The notes beneath the pieces are model-generated. The model worked only from the letters and a program-made list of their open reading frames with translations, made no database searches and had not been told where the DNA came from. A DNA stretch of 64,000 bases from Pseudophaeobacter flagellatus (GTDB lineage: Bacteria > Pseudomonadota > Alphaproteobacteria > Rhodobacterales > Rhodobacteraceae), in contig NZ_JAJQRG010000006.1 of NCBI RefSeq assembly GCF_021228235.1, forward strand, positions 143,298 through 207,297, in the 5' to 3' direction. Shown one piece after another: positions 34,218 through 44,135 of this stretch. How positions within the stretch are numbered: position 1 is the stretch's first letter; the number at the start of each line of letters is the position of its first letter. A program made the position numbers and the translations under genes.

Positions 34218-35762
34218 ATGAACAACACAACAAAGGCGCAGGTTGTCCTGCGCCTTCAAGGTATTACCAAACGCTTTGGTCCGGTCACGGCCAATGAAGG
34301 CGTGAGCTTTGATTTGCATCGCGGCGAAGTCATTGCCCTGCTGGGCGAAAACGGTGCCGGCAAGACCACGCTGATGAACATCCTGTTTGGCCAGTACACC
34401 GCGGATGAAGGCACGGTTGAATTGTTTGGCCAGACGCTGCCCCCCGGCGCGCCCCGTGCGGCGCTGGATGCGGGTGTCGGCATGGTGCACCAGCATTTCA
34501 CCCTGGCCGATAACCTGACCGTCTGGGAAAATATCGTGCTGGGGGTTGATCCCCTGACTGCGCCACGTCTCAAGCCTGCACAGGCCAAGGCCCGCATTCG
34601 CGCCCTGTCAGATCAGTTTCACCTGAAGGTGGACGCCAATGCCAAGGTGGGCCGCCTGACTGTGGGGGAACGCCAGCGGGTGGAAATCCTGAAAGCCCTG
34701 TACCGGGATGCCAAGATCCTGATTCTGGATGAACCAACCGCCGTGCTGACCCCACAAGAAGCAGAGGCGCTGTTCGCCACCCTGCGCGAGGCCATCGCAA
34801 CCGGGCTGTCTGTCATTTTCATCAGCCACAAATTGCACGAAGTCATGGCGATTTCGCACCGGGTTGTGGTGCTGCGCCACGGCAAGCTGGCAGCCGAACG
34901 CGCCACCAATCAGACCAATCGCGAAGATCTGGCGGCCCTGATGGTCGGCTCTGAAGTCAGCGCCCCCAGCATTGAAACCGGCGCGCCCGGCGCGTCGCTG
35001 TTATCGCTACGCCGGGTCACCACCCCGGATCAGGGCGCCGCGCCCGGGCTGAAATCCCTGAACCTGGAACTGGCGGCAGGTCAGATCATCGGGTTGGCCG
35101 GGGTCTCTGGCAATGGGCAGGCCGCCCTGTCGGATCTGTTGTCAGGGCTGATCACCCCTACCAGCGGCGAGATGGAGATGAACGGCACAGCAGTCCAGCG
35201 CTGGACCCCGCGCACCGCCATTGCCAAGGGCATCGCCCGCATTCCCGAAGATCGCCACAAAACCGGCACCATTGCCGATTTCGACCTAACCGAGAACGCG
35301 ATTCTGGAGACCTATGCCAGTCGCTTCAGCCGCCGAGGCTGGATGAACTGGGCACAGGCACGCGCCTTCACCAAGGATCTGATCAAAACCTACGATGTGC
35401 GCTGCCCCGGCCCCGATATTCGCATTCGCCTGCTGTCTGGCGGCAATATGCAAAAACTGATCCTGGGCCGCGTTCTGGAAGAGGCACCGCAGATCATTCT
35501 GGCCAACCAGCCAGTGCGCGGGCTAGATATTGGTGCGGTAAACTATGTACATGGCGCACTAGCCAAAGCCCGCGATCGTGGTGCGGCCGTGCTGTTGATA
35601 TCCGAGGATCTGGATGAAATCATGCAACTTTCCGATGTGATCCATGTGATCTCAGAAGGGCGGCTCAGCCCCGGATTTGGCCGCGGCACCATGCGCGCCG
35701 AAGATCTTGGGGCCTGGATGGCCGGCCATGGGTTTGACGCGGAGTCGCCCAATGCGACTTGA
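34218..35762 (+). CDS. Sugar/nucleoside-type ABC ATPase with two nucleotide-binding domains
   Basis: This 514-residue ATPase has a first domain with Walker A GENGAGKTTLMN near residue 48, signature LTVGERQRVEIL and Walker B ILILDEPTAVLT. A degenerate second domain has GVSGNGQAALSD, LLSGGNMQKLILG and the changed Walker B IILANQPVRGLD, as usual for the nucleoside (YufO) and ribose groups. It lies 15 bases after the BMP gene and overlaps the first permease by 11 bases. Confidence 0.93.
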   Translation: MNNTTKAQVVLRLQGITKRFGPVTANEGVSFDLHRGEVIALLGENGAGKTTLMNILFGQYTADEGTVELFGQTLPPGAPRAALDAGVGMVHQHFTLADNLTVWENIVLGVDPLTAPRLKPAQAKARIRALSDQFHLKVDANAKVGRLTVGERQRVEILKALYRDAKILILDEPTAVLTPQEAEALFATLREAIATGLSVIFISHKLHEVMAISHRVVVLRHGKLAAERATNQTNREDLAALMVGSEVSAPSIETGAPGASLLSLRRVTTPDQGAAPGLKSLNLELAAGQIIGLAGVSGNGQAALSDLLSGLITPTSGEMEMNGTAVQRWTPRTAIAKGIARIPEDRHKTGTIADFDLTENAILETYASRFSRRGWMNWAQARAFTKDLIKTYDVRCPGPDIRIRLLSGGNMQKLILGRVLEEAPQIILANQPVRGLDIGAVNYVHGALAKARDRGAAVLLISEDLDEIMQLSDVIHVISEGRLSPGFGRGTMRAEDLGAWMAGHGFDAESPNAT

Positions 35763-36801
35763 ACCGATTGCCGCCCCCAGCCCCGCCCGTCGCATTGTGC
35801 CGCCCCTGCTGGCGCTGCTGGCCACCTTCACGGTTGCGACGCTGCTGGCACTGATCGCCGGGGGCAATCCCTTTTCTGTCTTTGGCCTGATCGTGAAAGG
35901 TGCCTTTGGCTCCAAATTCGCCCTGCTGGAAACGCTCAACAGTGCCACGCCGCTGATTTTCACCGGGCTGGCCATTGCCGTGGCCTTTCGCGCCAAACTG
36001 TGGAACATCGGTGCCGAGGCGCAGCTTTATGCCGGGGCGGTGCTGACCGTGGTACTGGGCACCGGGGCGTTGGGGCTGCCTGCCTATCTGATGCTGCCGC
36101 TTTGTGCCATTGCCGCAATGTTTGCCGGCGCCACCCTCTTGTTGGGACCGGCGCTGCTAAAAACCCGGCTAGGGGTAGATGAGGTGGTCACCACCCTGCT
36201 GTTCAACTTCATCTTCTTGCTGTTTGTTTCCTACCTGCTGGAAGGCCCGCTGAAGGACCCGATGGGCATGGGCTGGCCAAAATCGGCCCGGCTACTGCCT
36301 GAGGCCCGTTTGCCACGTCTGGTCGAAGGGCTGCGCATACACTGGGGCTTTGGCCTGGCCTTGGTCGCGGCGTTGCTGGTCTGGGTGATCAACACCCGCA
36401 CCACCCTTGGCTATGAGATGCGCGCTGTAGGCCAAAACGCCGAAGCCGCCAGGTTTGCAGGCATTCCGGTAACCCGCGTGATCCTGAAAACCGCGCTTTT
36501 GTCGGGTGGGCTTGCCGGTCTTGCAGGTTTTTCCGAGGTTTCGGGCCTCAAGGGGGCGCTGACCAGCGATCTGAGCCCCGGCTTTGGCTATACGGGCATC
36601 GTGGTGGCCATGCTGGCCCTGCTGCACCCCTTGGGCGTGGTACTGGCGGCGCTGTTTGTGGCGGCCATCTTTGTTGGCGCCGACAGTATGAGCCGGGCTG
36701 CCGGTGTACCCAGCTATATCGCCGATATCATGCTAGCCTCGGCGCTCTTGTTCATGGTGCTGGCAATCCTGCTGACCAAATTCCGCGTGCGGAGAGACTG
36801 A
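35752..36801 (+). CDS. Nucleoside-type ABC permease, first subunit
   Basis: This 349-residue permease of the YufP/BPD_transp_2 group has about nine membrane segments. The family motif AFRAKLWNIGAEAQLYAGA lies near residue 78, and RAVGQNAEAARFAGIPV near residue 223. The ATG at 35752 lies inside the end of the ATPase gene. The second permease starts one base after its stop. Confidence 0.92.
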   Translation: MRLEPIAAPSPARRIVPPLLALLATFTVATLLALIAGGNPFSVFGLIVKGAFGSKFALLETLNSATPLIFTGLAIAVAFRAKLWNIGAEAQLYAGAVLTVVLGTGALGLPAYLMLPLCAIAAMFAGATLLLGPALLKTRLGVDEVVTTLLFNFIFLLFVSYLLEGPLKDPMGMGWPKSARLLPEARLPRLVEGLRIHWGFGLALVAALLVWVINTRTTLGYEMRAVGQNAEAARFAGIPVTRVILKTALLSGGLAGLAGFSEVSGLKGALTSDLSPGFGYTGIVVAMLALLHPLGVVLAALFVAAIFVGADSMSRAAGVPSYIADIMLASALLFMVLAILLTKFRVRRD

Positions 36802-36802
36802 T

Positions 36803-37747
36803 ATGGATCTTTTTGACATTCTGCTCTCCGCCAGTTTCTGGGCCGCTGCCATCCGCATTGCATCGCCCTTGATCTTTGCGACCATCGGAGAGCTGATCTG
36901 CGAACGAGCCGGGGTTTTGAACCTCGGCATCGAGGGCATCATGGTGGCCGGCGCCTTTGCCGGCTGGATCGCGGTCTGGGCCGGGCTGCCGCTTTGGGGC
37001 GGGGTTGCCGTGGCGATGCTGACGGGCATGATGCTGGGACTGGTGCATTCCATCTTCAGCGTGCCTTTCGGGCTTTCGCAGCATGTGGTGGGCATTGGTC
37101 TGACCCTGCTGGCCACATCGCTGACGTTTTACACCTACCGCGTAGTCCTGCCCGAGGTCTCATCGCCGCCCAAGATCACCGCCTTTCAACCCTATGAAAT
37201 CCCGTTACTGTCGGACCTCCCGCTGGTTGGCCCAGCGCTGTTTTCGCAAACCCCGCTGACCTATGCGGCCTTTGTACTGGCGGCGCTGACGGCGCTGGTG
37301 CTGTACCGCACCCCGCTGGGGCTGGCGGTGAGGGCGGCTGGGGAAAACCCATCGGCGGTGGCGGCGCAGGGCCTGTCGGTCACCGCAATCCGCATGGGGG
37401 CGGTCACGGTCGGGTCCGGTTTCATGGCCGTGGGCGGTGCCTTTCTGACCCTGTCGGCCTTTGACAGCTTCTTTTTTGACATGGTGAACGGGCGCGGTTG
37501 GATCTGCATTGCCCTGGTGGTCTTTGGGGCCTGGAAACCCGGCAAGGCGGTGCTGGGTGCCATCCTGTTTGCCGCCTTTGACGCACTACAGATACGCCTG
37601 CAACAAACCGGCATAGGTGCCGTCATTCCCTATCAGGTCTTTCTGATGATGCCCTATTTCCTGTCCATTCTGGCCCTTGTGGTCATGTCGCGCCGCGCTG
37701 AAATCCCCAACGCCCTGATGGTGCCCTTCAACAAAGGCGAAAGATGA
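36803..37747 (+). CDS. Nucleoside-type ABC permease, second subunit
   Basis: This 314-residue permease of the YufQ group has LICERAGVLNLGIEGIMVAG near residue 28 and RAAGENPSAVAAQGLSV near residue 177. It pairs with the preceding permease. The stop overlaps the ATG of the amidohydrolase in an ATGA arrangement, so the enzyme is tied to the transporter. Confidence 0.92.
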   Translation: MDLFDILLSASFWAAAIRIASPLIFATIGELICERAGVLNLGIEGIMVAGAFAGWIAVWAGLPLWGGVAVAMLTGMMLGLVHSIFSVPFGLSQHVVGIGLTLLATSLTFYTYRVVLPEVSSPPKITAFQPYEIPLLSDLPLVGPALFSQTPLTYAAFVLAALTALVLYRTPLGLAVRAAGENPSAVAAQGLSVTAIRMGAVTVGSGFMAVGGAFLTLSAFDSFFFDMVNGRGWICIALVVFGAWKPGKAVLGAILFAAFDALQIRLQQTGIGAVIPYQVFLMMPYFLSILALVVMSRRAEIPNALMVPFNKGER

Positions 37748-39027
37748 TGTTTGACCTGCTGATCAAGGGTGGCACCCTGCCCGACGGCACTGCGCGTGAT
37801 ATTGCCATTACCGGAAATCGCATTGCTGCAATCGAACCACGGATTGAGGCCAGCGCCAAAGAGGTGATCGACGCCACTGGTGACCTGGTCGCGCCCCCCT
37901 TTGTGGACCCGCATTTTCATCTGGACGCCACCCTGTCCTACGGTCTGCCACGGGTGAATGCCTCTGGCACCCTGCTGGAAGGCATTTCCCTCTGGGGAGA
38001 GCTGCGCGATCAGACATCGGTGGATGACATGGTGGACCGCGCCCTCAGCTACTGCGACTGGGCTGCCAGTCTGGGGCTGCTGTCGATACGTAGCCATGTC
38101 GACACCACGCCGGATCACCTGAACACCGTTACCGCCATGCTGGAGGTGCGCGAAAAGGTCAAAGACTACATCGACCTGCAACTAGTCGCCTTCCCGCAAG
38201 ACGGGCTGTACCGCAGCCTCACCGGGCGCGAAAATCTTTTACGCGCACTGGATATGGGCGTCGAGGTGGTGGGCGGCATTCCGCATTTTGAACGCACCAT
38301 GGCGGATGGTGCCGCTTCGGTACGGGATCTGTGTGAAATCGCTGCCGAACGGGGCCTGATGGTCGATATGCACTGCGACGAAAGCGATGATCCGATGTCG
38401 CGCCATATTGAAACCCTCGCCTATGAAAGCACGCGGCTAGGCCTGCAAGGCCGGGTGGCGGGGTCGCATCTGACCTCGATGCATTCGATGGACAATTACT
38501 ACGTCTCAAAACTGCTGCCGCTGATTGCAGAGGCCGGGATTTCGGCCATCCCCAATCCGCTGATCAATATCGTGCTGCAGGGGCGCCACGACAGCTACCC
38601 TAAACGGCGTGGCTTGACGCGGGTGAAGGAAATGCAGGCGCATGGTATCCTGGTTGGCTGGGGTCAGGATTGTGTGCGCGATCCCTGGTATTCCTTGGGC
38701 ACCGGCGACATGCTGGATGTCGCCTTTATGGGGCTGCATGTGGCGCAGATGACCCATCCAGACGAAATGGCCCGCTGCTTTACCATGGTGACCGAAACCA
38801 ATGCCCAGATCATTGGGGCCCAGGACTACGGACTAAAGGTCGGCGCGCAGGCCTCTTTGGTGGTGCTGGATGCGGGTGATCCAACGGAAGCGGTGCGCCT
38901 GCGCCCCGCCCGTCTGGCCGTGGTGGCCAAGGGACGGGTGATTTCGCGCAGCCCGCGTGGCGATGCGCAACTGTCGCTGCCCGGCCGTGGCGATACAGTC
39001 CGACGCCGCCACCCTGTTGATGGCTAG
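37744..39027 (+). CDS. codA: Cytosine deaminase-like amidohydrolase
   Basis: This 427-residue enzyme is close in pattern to E. coli CodA, a cytosine-to-uracil deaminase. Metal ligands are visible in HFHLDA (His57, His59), HCDESDD (His and catalytic Glu), SHLTSMHSMD (His) and GQDCVRDPW (Asp), followed by YSLGTGDMLDVAFMGLH as in CodA. The start may be the ATG at 37744 or the next codon. Overlap with the permease gene implies that it acts on the imported compound. Other substrates (isocytosine, creatinine, other ring amides) remain possible, so the symbol is tentative. Confidence 0.85.
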   Translation: MMFDLLIKGGTLPDGTARDIAITGNRIAAIEPRIEASAKEVIDATGDLVAPPFVDPHFHLDATLSYGLPRVNASGTLLEGISLWGELRDQTSVDDMVDRALSYCDWAASLGLLSIRSHVDTTPDHLNTVTAMLEVREKVKDYIDLQLVAFPQDGLYRSLTGRENLLRALDMGVEVVGGIPHFERTMADGAASVRDLCEIAAERGLMVDMHCDESDDPMSRHIETLAYESTRLGLQGRVAGSHLTSMHSMDNYYVSKLLPLIAEAGISAIPNPLINIVLQGRHDSYPKRRGLTRVKEMQAHGILVGWGQDCVRDPWYSLGTGDMLDVAFMGLHVAQMTHPDEMARCFTMVTETNAQIIGAQDYGLKVGAQASLVVLDAGDPTEAVRLRPARLAVVAKGRVISRSPRGDAQLSLPGRGDTVRRRHPVDG

Positions 39028-39278
39028 GCGCTGGACCGGACCAGAGACCAGAGACATTCTTTATGCCTTGCTTCTGCGGTGCGCCTGACGCATCGTTGCT
39101 TGACCAAAAATCAAATGCCGCCTAGACAATAGGCAGGCCGTAGACGCCTGCCACCCGCAGACATTTGTCCCGGTAAAGCTCTACCCAGTTTGTTTTCTAT
39201 TTCCTTTCCGCCAATCGCGTGGATGGCAATGCGGGTCCCCTTTCCGACAGACGCGATTTGACCAAAGGGATATGGGAC

Positions 39279-40667
39279 ATGACACAAAGCCCCCCAAACA
39301 GTTTTACCGATGGCCCGCTTGGCCTGATCTACCTTAAAACCGCGCTGCCTATCATCCTGGTGATGGGCATGAACGGGTTGCTTTCTGTAACAGACGCGCT
39401 GTTTCTTGGCATCTACGTCGGCCCAGAGGCCCTGGCCGCCGTCACCCTGATGTTTCCAATCTACATGTTGATCGTGGCGCTTTCGACACTGGTATCCAAT
39501 GGCATGTCCAGCCTACTGGCCCGCGCCTTCGGTGCCAATGACCACGCGCGGGCGCAGGGTATTTATGCGGGCGCGCATGGGCTGGCGCTCTGCCTTGGGC
39601 TATTCCTTATCCTGCTGTTTATATTTCTGGGGCGGCCCATGGCGCTATTGGTGGCAGGAGGTTTGCAGGATCTGTCCGAGATGGGGACGATCTATCTGCG
39701 TATCACCGTGTTGTTTTCACCGCTGCTGTTCATTCTATCGGTCAATTCTGACGCCCTGCGCAACGAGGGCCGTGTCGGCTTTATGGCCGCGATGAGCCTG
39801 CTCGTCTCGCTGGCGAATATAGGCTTCAACTATCTGCTGATTGCCAAATTCCACCTTGGCGTGGCGGGGTCGGCCTATGGTACCGCGGCCGCGCAGGCGC
39901 TGGCGTTTCTGATCATCCTGGGCTTTCGGTTTCGGGGCGCAACCCTGCTGCGCCCCACCTCGCTGATACAGTTTTCAATGCGCAAGAACTGGGGGCGGAT
40001 CCTTGCCCTGGGCGCACCACAAAGTCTCAACTTTCTTGGCCTCGCACTTGGCTCTGCAGCCATTATCACAACCCTGCAATGGTTTGGTGGGCCTGAATAT
40101 CCGGATATCGTTTCGGCCTATGGGATCATCACCCGCGTGATAACCTTTGCCTTCCTGCCGCTTTTGGGGCTGTCCTTTGCGATGCAGACGATCACCGGCA
40201 ACAACTACGGGGCGCAATTGTGGCTGCGTTCTGATGCCAGTCTGAAAATCGCGCTGACCACCTCCTTTGCCTATTGTACGCTGGTGCAGCTGCTGGTGAC
40301 CCGCAGCCCCCGCTGGATTGCCAGTGCCTTTGTAGATGATCCGGCGGTGATCAGTGAAGTGGCCCGCATCCTGCCGGTGATGACCTGCGTGTTTTTCCTG
40401 ATGGGGCCATTGATGATGCTGGCAGGCTATTTTCAGGCGATTGGATCCGCCACCAAGGCCGCCATTCTGGGGCTAAGCAAGACCTATGCCTTTGCCATCC
40501 CGCTGACCTTTCTGCTGCCGCTGCTGTTTGGTGAAATCGGTGTCTGGTATGCAGGACCAATGGCCGAAGTCATGCTGGCGGCACTCACCCTGCTGGTGCT
40601 GTGGAAACTGGCCCGGGACACGCAGCTGCGCTGGGGCCTGTTCCAGCCCAGAGACCGCCAGACCTGA
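39279..40667 (+). CDS. MATE-family efflux transporter
   Basis: This 462-residue inner-membrane protein has about twelve hydrophobic segments in two MATE halves. The first half has GMNGLLSVTDALFLGIYVGPEA with MSSLLARAFGANDHARAQGI. The second has MRKNWGRILALGAPQSLNFL and TITGNNYGAQ. It expels drugs or toxic metabolites in exchange for Na+ or H+. The ATG at 39279 is chosen over the longer frame because the hydrophobic core starts soon after it and AAAGGGA precedes it. It seems to stand alone between a codA operon and a convergent liv operon. Confidence 0.9.
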   Translation: MTQSPPNSFTDGPLGLIYLKTALPIILVMGMNGLLSVTDALFLGIYVGPEALAAVTLMFPIYMLIVALSTLVSNGMSSLLARAFGANDHARAQGIYAGAHGLALCLGLFLILLFIFLGRPMALLVAGGLQDLSEMGTIYLRITVLFSPLLFILSVNSDALRNEGRVGFMAAMSLLVSLANIGFNYLLIAKFHLGVAGSAYGTAAAQALAFLIILGFRFRGATLLRPTSLIQFSMRKNWGRILALGAPQSLNFLGLALGSAAIITTLQWFGGPEYPDIVSAYGIITRVITFAFLPLLGLSFAMQTITGNNYGAQLWLRSDASLKIALTTSFAYCTLVQLLVTRSPRWIASAFVDDPAVISEVARILPVMTCVFFLMGPLMMLAGYFQAIGSATKAAILGLSKTYAFAIPLTFLLPLLFGEIGVWYAGPMAEVMLAALTLLVLWKLARDTQLRWGLFQPRDRQT

Positions 40668-40680
40668 GGCGATAGATGGA

Positions 40681-40707
40681 GCCATAGACAGGACTTCTGC
40701 CTATGGC
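40681..40707. terminator. Hairpin between convergent MATE and livF genes
   Basis: GCCATAG at 40681-40687 pairs with CTATGGC at 40701-40707; an inner CAG/CTG can extend it. It lies between two converging genes and may serve as a transcription end for both. It lacks a clear T-run. Confidence 0.45.
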
Positions 40708-40726
40708 CCCTGAAACAAATCAGGCC

Positions 40727-41416
40727 TCAAACCCCAAGGAAGCGATCGGTCAGATCCGGTGTCAGCGCCTGCATATCCCCGGCCCAGACCGTCTGTCCTT
40801 TATTCAGGATCACCGCCTTATCGGCCACTTGCGCCAGTTCTTTCAGGGTTTTGTCCACCACCAGAATGGCCATGCCGGTTTGCGATTTCAACTGGGCTAT
40901 GGCGGCCCAGATTTCCTGCCGCACCACCGGGGCCAGGCCTTCGGTGGCCTCGTCCAGGATCAACAAGCGCGGGTTGGTCATCAGCGCGCGACCAATCGCC
41001 AGCATCTGCTGCTCGCCCCCCGACAAGGACGCCGCCTTTTGGCTGCGCCGTTCTGCCAGACGCGGAAACAGCGCCGCAACCTTGTCAAAGGTCCACTCGC
41101 CGGGGCGGGCGGCCGCAGTCAGGTTTTCCTCAACCGTCAGCGGTGCAAAACACCGCCGCCCCTCGGGCACCAGACCAATGCCCAGCCGGGCAATCCGATG
41201 CGATTTCATCTGCCGCAGGTCAGCCCCGGCGAACTCCAGCTCGCCAGCAGAAGCCGCAAGCATGCCACAGATCACCTTGATTGTGGTACTTTTGCCCATG
41301 CCGTTGCGTCCCATCAGCGCCAGGACTTCGCCCTCTTCAAGGCACAGATCAACCCCAAACAACGCCTGCGAGGGACCATAAGAGGCGTTCAGCCCCTGAA
41401 CTTTCAACAGGCTCAT
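40727..41416 (-). CDS. livF: Branched-chain amino acid-type ABC ATPase LivF
   Basis: This 229-residue ATPase has Walker A GRNGMGKSTTIK near residue 38, signature LSGGEQQMLAIGRAL and Walker B LLILDEATEGLAP. The LivF trait VPEGRRCFAPLTVEENL is present. It overlaps livG by 4 bases (ATGA). It serves a hydrophobic amino acid transporter (HAAT)-type importer whose substrate is not shown by the ATPase. Confidence 0.94.
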   Translation of the reverse strand: MSLLKVQGLNASYGPSQALFGVDLCLEEGEVLALMGRNGMGKSTTIKVICGMLAASAGELEFAGADLRQMKSHRIARLGIGLVPEGRRCFAPLTVEENLTAAARPGEWTFDKVAALFPRLAERRSQKAASLSGGEQQMLAIGRALMTNPRLLILDEATEGLAPVVRQEIWAAIAQLKSQTGMAILVVDKTLKELAQVADKAVILNKGQTVWAGDMQALTPDLTDRFLGV

Positions 41417-42177
41417 GTCAGCTCCTCTTCGCCAAGATAGGCACGGCGCACCTCGGGATTGGTGCGAATTTCATCTGCAGTGCCGGTGGCGATGACCGTG
41501 CCGTAAACCAGCACCGAAATACGGTCCGCCAGGGCAAAGACGGCGTCCATATCATGTTCCACCAAGAGGATCGGTGCCTCTCGGCGCAGGTCGTCGAGAA
41601 ACCCGGTGAGCTCTTTCGAGCCACTGGCCCCAAGCCCCGCCATGGGTTCATCCATCAGGAACAATCGTGGTTTCAGAGTCAGCGCCACGGCCACCTCTAG
41701 CTGGCGGCGCTGCCCATGGGACAGATCGGCGGTGCGCGCCTGTGCAGCGGTTTCCAGACCCACTCGCGCCAGGGATTCATGCGCGGTATCAAGCAGCGCC
41801 GTGTCCTTCATCACATTGCGAAACAGCCCCAAGCGACCGCCGCGTGCCCGCCGCGCACCCAGAGCCCCCAGCACCGCGTTTTGCAGCACCGAAAATTCCA
41901 TTGCCAAGGATGAGATTTGAAAGGTGCGCCCCAGCCCCATGCGCGCCCGCGCCACGGTATCCAGTGCGGTTACATCTCGGCCGAGCACCTCTATCCGGCC
42001 GGCATCCGGGGTCAATCCGCCCGAGATCTGCTTGATCAGGGTGGATTTCCCTGCGCCATTGGGTCCGATCAGCGCATGGATTTCTCCGGGGCGCAGATCC
42101 AGTGACACATCATTGCTGGCTTTCAGCGCGCCAAAGCTTTTGCACAGGTTGTGGACCTGCAGAACCGGATCAGTCAT
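41413..42177 (-). CDS. livG: Branched-chain amino acid-type ABC ATPase LivG
   Basis: This 254-residue ATPase has GPNGAGKSTLIKQISGG, the LivG-type GLGRTFQISSLAM, signature LSHGQRRQLEVAVAL and Walker B RLFLMDEPMAGLG, plus the typical VEHDMDAVFALADRISVL. The ATG at 42177 is chosen because GGGAGGTGG precedes it. It overlaps the livM stop by 8 bases. Confidence 0.94.
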   Translation of the reverse strand: MTDPVLQVHNLCKSFGALKASNDVSLDLRPGEIHALIGPNGAGKSTLIKQISGGLTPDAGRIEVLGRDVTALDTVARARMGLGRTFQISSLAMEFSVLQNAVLGALGARRARGGRLGLFRNVMKDTALLDTAHESLARVGLETAAQARTADLSHGQRRQLEVAVALTLKPRLFLMDEPMAGLGASGSKELTGFLDDLRREAPILLVEHDMDAVFALADRISVLVYGTVIATGTADEIRTNPEVRRAYLGEEELT

Positions 42178-43153
42178 GCGCCACCTCCCGGCCCAAAAGC
42201 GCGCCAATCAGCCCGCCACGGGCAAACAGCACCATGCCCAGCAGCAAAAGCCCTAGAAAGATCTGCCAATATTCGCTGATCCCACCAAGAAGATGCTCCA
42301 GCAGGATATAGACTGCCGCGCCAACCAGCGGACCATACAGCCGCCCAACCCCGCCAAGGATGACAAAGATCATAATCTCGCCGCTGGTGTGCCAGCTGAG
42401 CATGGTTGGGCTGACGAAACGGTTGAGATCAGCAAACAGCGCCCCCGCCAACCCGGTGATCGCGCCCGAGATGACAAAAGCCATAAGCCGCAGCTTGAAC
42501 GGGGTCAGCCCCACGGTTTCCACCCGTTCTTGCGATTGGCGCGCTGCAGACAGTGCCAGCCCAAAGGCCGATTGCGCCAGACGCGCCGCGAACCACAGGG
42601 TCAAACAGAGGATGACAAAGGTGACAGCGAAAAACTGGATCGGATCAAGGGTATTCAGCCCCGGCATTTCATTGCGCACCCAGATCGACAGGCCATCCTC
42701 GCCGCCATAGGCAGACCAGCTAATGGCGAAGTAATACAACATCTGGCCAAAAGCCAAGGTGATCATGATGAAATAGACCCCCGAGGTGCGCAACGACAGC
42801 GCCCCGATCACCAGCGCCGCCGCCGCGCTTGCCAGCACGGCCACCAGCCAGATCAGCGGCATCTGATTGCTGCCCTCAAACAAAAAGGGCCAGCTAAACA
42901 GCGGCTCGTAATTCTGCGCATGCGAGGCCAGAATGCCCATGGCATAGCCGCCGATACCAAAAAACGCTGCGTGACCCAGGCTGACCAATCCGCCCAGACC
43001 CAGGGCGATGTTCAGCCCAACGCCCGCCAGCGCCAGGATGGCGACTTTGGTGGCCAGCGTGATGATAAAGGGCTCATCCAGCCCCCAGGCGAACAGCGGC
43101 ACCGCCAGCAGGGCCAGCAACATAGCTGCGTTGAAAACTCTTTCGCGCCCCAT
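42170..43153 (-). CDS. livM: Branched-chain amino acid-type ABC permease LivM
   Basis: This 327-residue permease has about nine membrane segments and the LivM motif GLGGLVSLGHAAFFGIGGYA near residue 52, with LRTSGVYFIMITLAFGQ further on. The ATG at 43153 lies one base past the livH stop, with GGAGGGAG upstream. It pairs with LivH in the membrane. Confidence 0.93.
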   Translation of the reverse strand: MGRERVFNAAMLLALLAVPLFAWGLDEPFIITLATKVAILALAGVGLNIALGLGGLVSLGHAAFFGIGGYAMGILASHAQNYEPLFSWPFLFEGSNQMPLIWLVAVLASAAAALVIGALSLRTSGVYFIMITLAFGQMLYYFAISWSAYGGEDGLSIWVRNEMPGLNTLDPIQFFAVTFVILCLTLWFAARLAQSAFGLALSAARQSQERVETVGLTPFKLRLMAFVISGAITGLAGALFADLNRFVSPTMLSWHTSGEIMIFVILGGVGRLYGPLVGAAVYILLEHLLGGISEYWQIFLGLLLLGMVLFARGGLIGALLGREVAHD

Positions 43154-43154
43154 G

Positions 43155-44075
43155 TTATGCGCTCCCTCCAAATAGGCCCGACGGGCGCACCAGCAGCACA
43201 GCCGCCATCAGGATATAGATCAGCATCGAAGCCAGCGACGCACCAACAGAGGCGGCAGCGGCAGGTTCCATCACAATGGAAAACAGCCGCGGCAGGAAGA
43301 CCCCACCCAGCGTATCTGTCAACCCCACCAAAAGCGCGCCAACCAGGGCACCCTTGATCGAGCCGATACCGCCAATGACGATGACCACAAAGGCCAGGAT
43401 CAGCACCGGCTCCCCCATGCCCACCTGCACCGACTGGATCGCGCCCACCAGCGCACCGGCCAGACCGGCAAGCGCGGCCCCCAGCGCAAAGACCAGCGTG
43501 TAGAGCTTGGAGATATCGACGCCCAGCGCTGCGATCATCTCACGGTCGGCCTCGCCAGCGCGGATCTGCACACCGATGCGCGTTCGCGCAATCAGCCAGA
43601 ACAAGCCAGCACCGACCACCAGACCAATCACGATAATCGCCAGACGATAAAGCGGATACTGTATCCCCCCCGGCAGCATCACCGGGCCAGACAGATAGCT
43701 CGGCACATCCAGAAACAGCGGGAAGGATCCAAACAGCCAGCGGGTGCCTTCGGAAAAGATCAGGATCAGCGCAAAGGTCGCCAAAACCTGATCCAGATGG
43801 TCGCGATCATACAGGCGACGGATGACCGTGACCTCTACCAGCGCGCCTGCGGCAGCGGCAGCAGCAAGACTGGCCATCAGCGCCAGCACAAAGGAGCCGG
43901 TCCAGCCTGCCACAGCGGCGGCAGCAAAGGCCCCCACCATATACAGCGCACCATGGGCGAGGTTGATCAACCCCATGACGCCAAAGACCAGGGTCAGACC
44001 AGCAGCCATCAGGAAGAGCATGACCCCGAACTGTAAACCGTTCAGGACCTGCTCAAGAATGAGAATAAGAGACAT
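43155..44075 (-). CDS. livH: Branched-chain amino acid-type ABC permease LivH
   Basis: This 306-residue permease has the LivH start LNGLQFGVMLFLMAAGLTLV and GVMGLINLAHGALYMVGA near residue 32, then several further membrane segments. The ATG at 44075 is chosen because the hydrophobic core begins right there; the longer frame adds 18 residues of unrelated character. It lies 60 bases after the binding-protein gene. Confidence 0.93.
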   Translation of the reverse strand: MSLILILEQVLNGLQFGVMLFLMAAGLTLVFGVMGLINLAHGALYMVGAFAAAAVAGWTGSFVLALMASLAAAAAAGALVEVTVIRRLYDRDHLDQVLATFALILIFSEGTRWLFGSFPLFLDVPSYLSGPVMLPGGIQYPLYRLAIIVIGLVVGAGLFWLIARTRIGVQIRAGEADREMIAALGVDISKLYTLVFALGAALAGLAGALVGAIQSVQVGMGEPVLILAFVVIVIGGIGSIKGALVGALLVGLTDTLGGVFLPRLFSIVMEPAAAASVGASLASMLIYILMAAVLLVRPSGLFGGSA

Positions 44076-44135
44076 GGGGGTTTCTTTCCTTGGGTCGGGG
44101 CCACGCCACAGCGCGGCCCCACCATTCAAGGTCTG

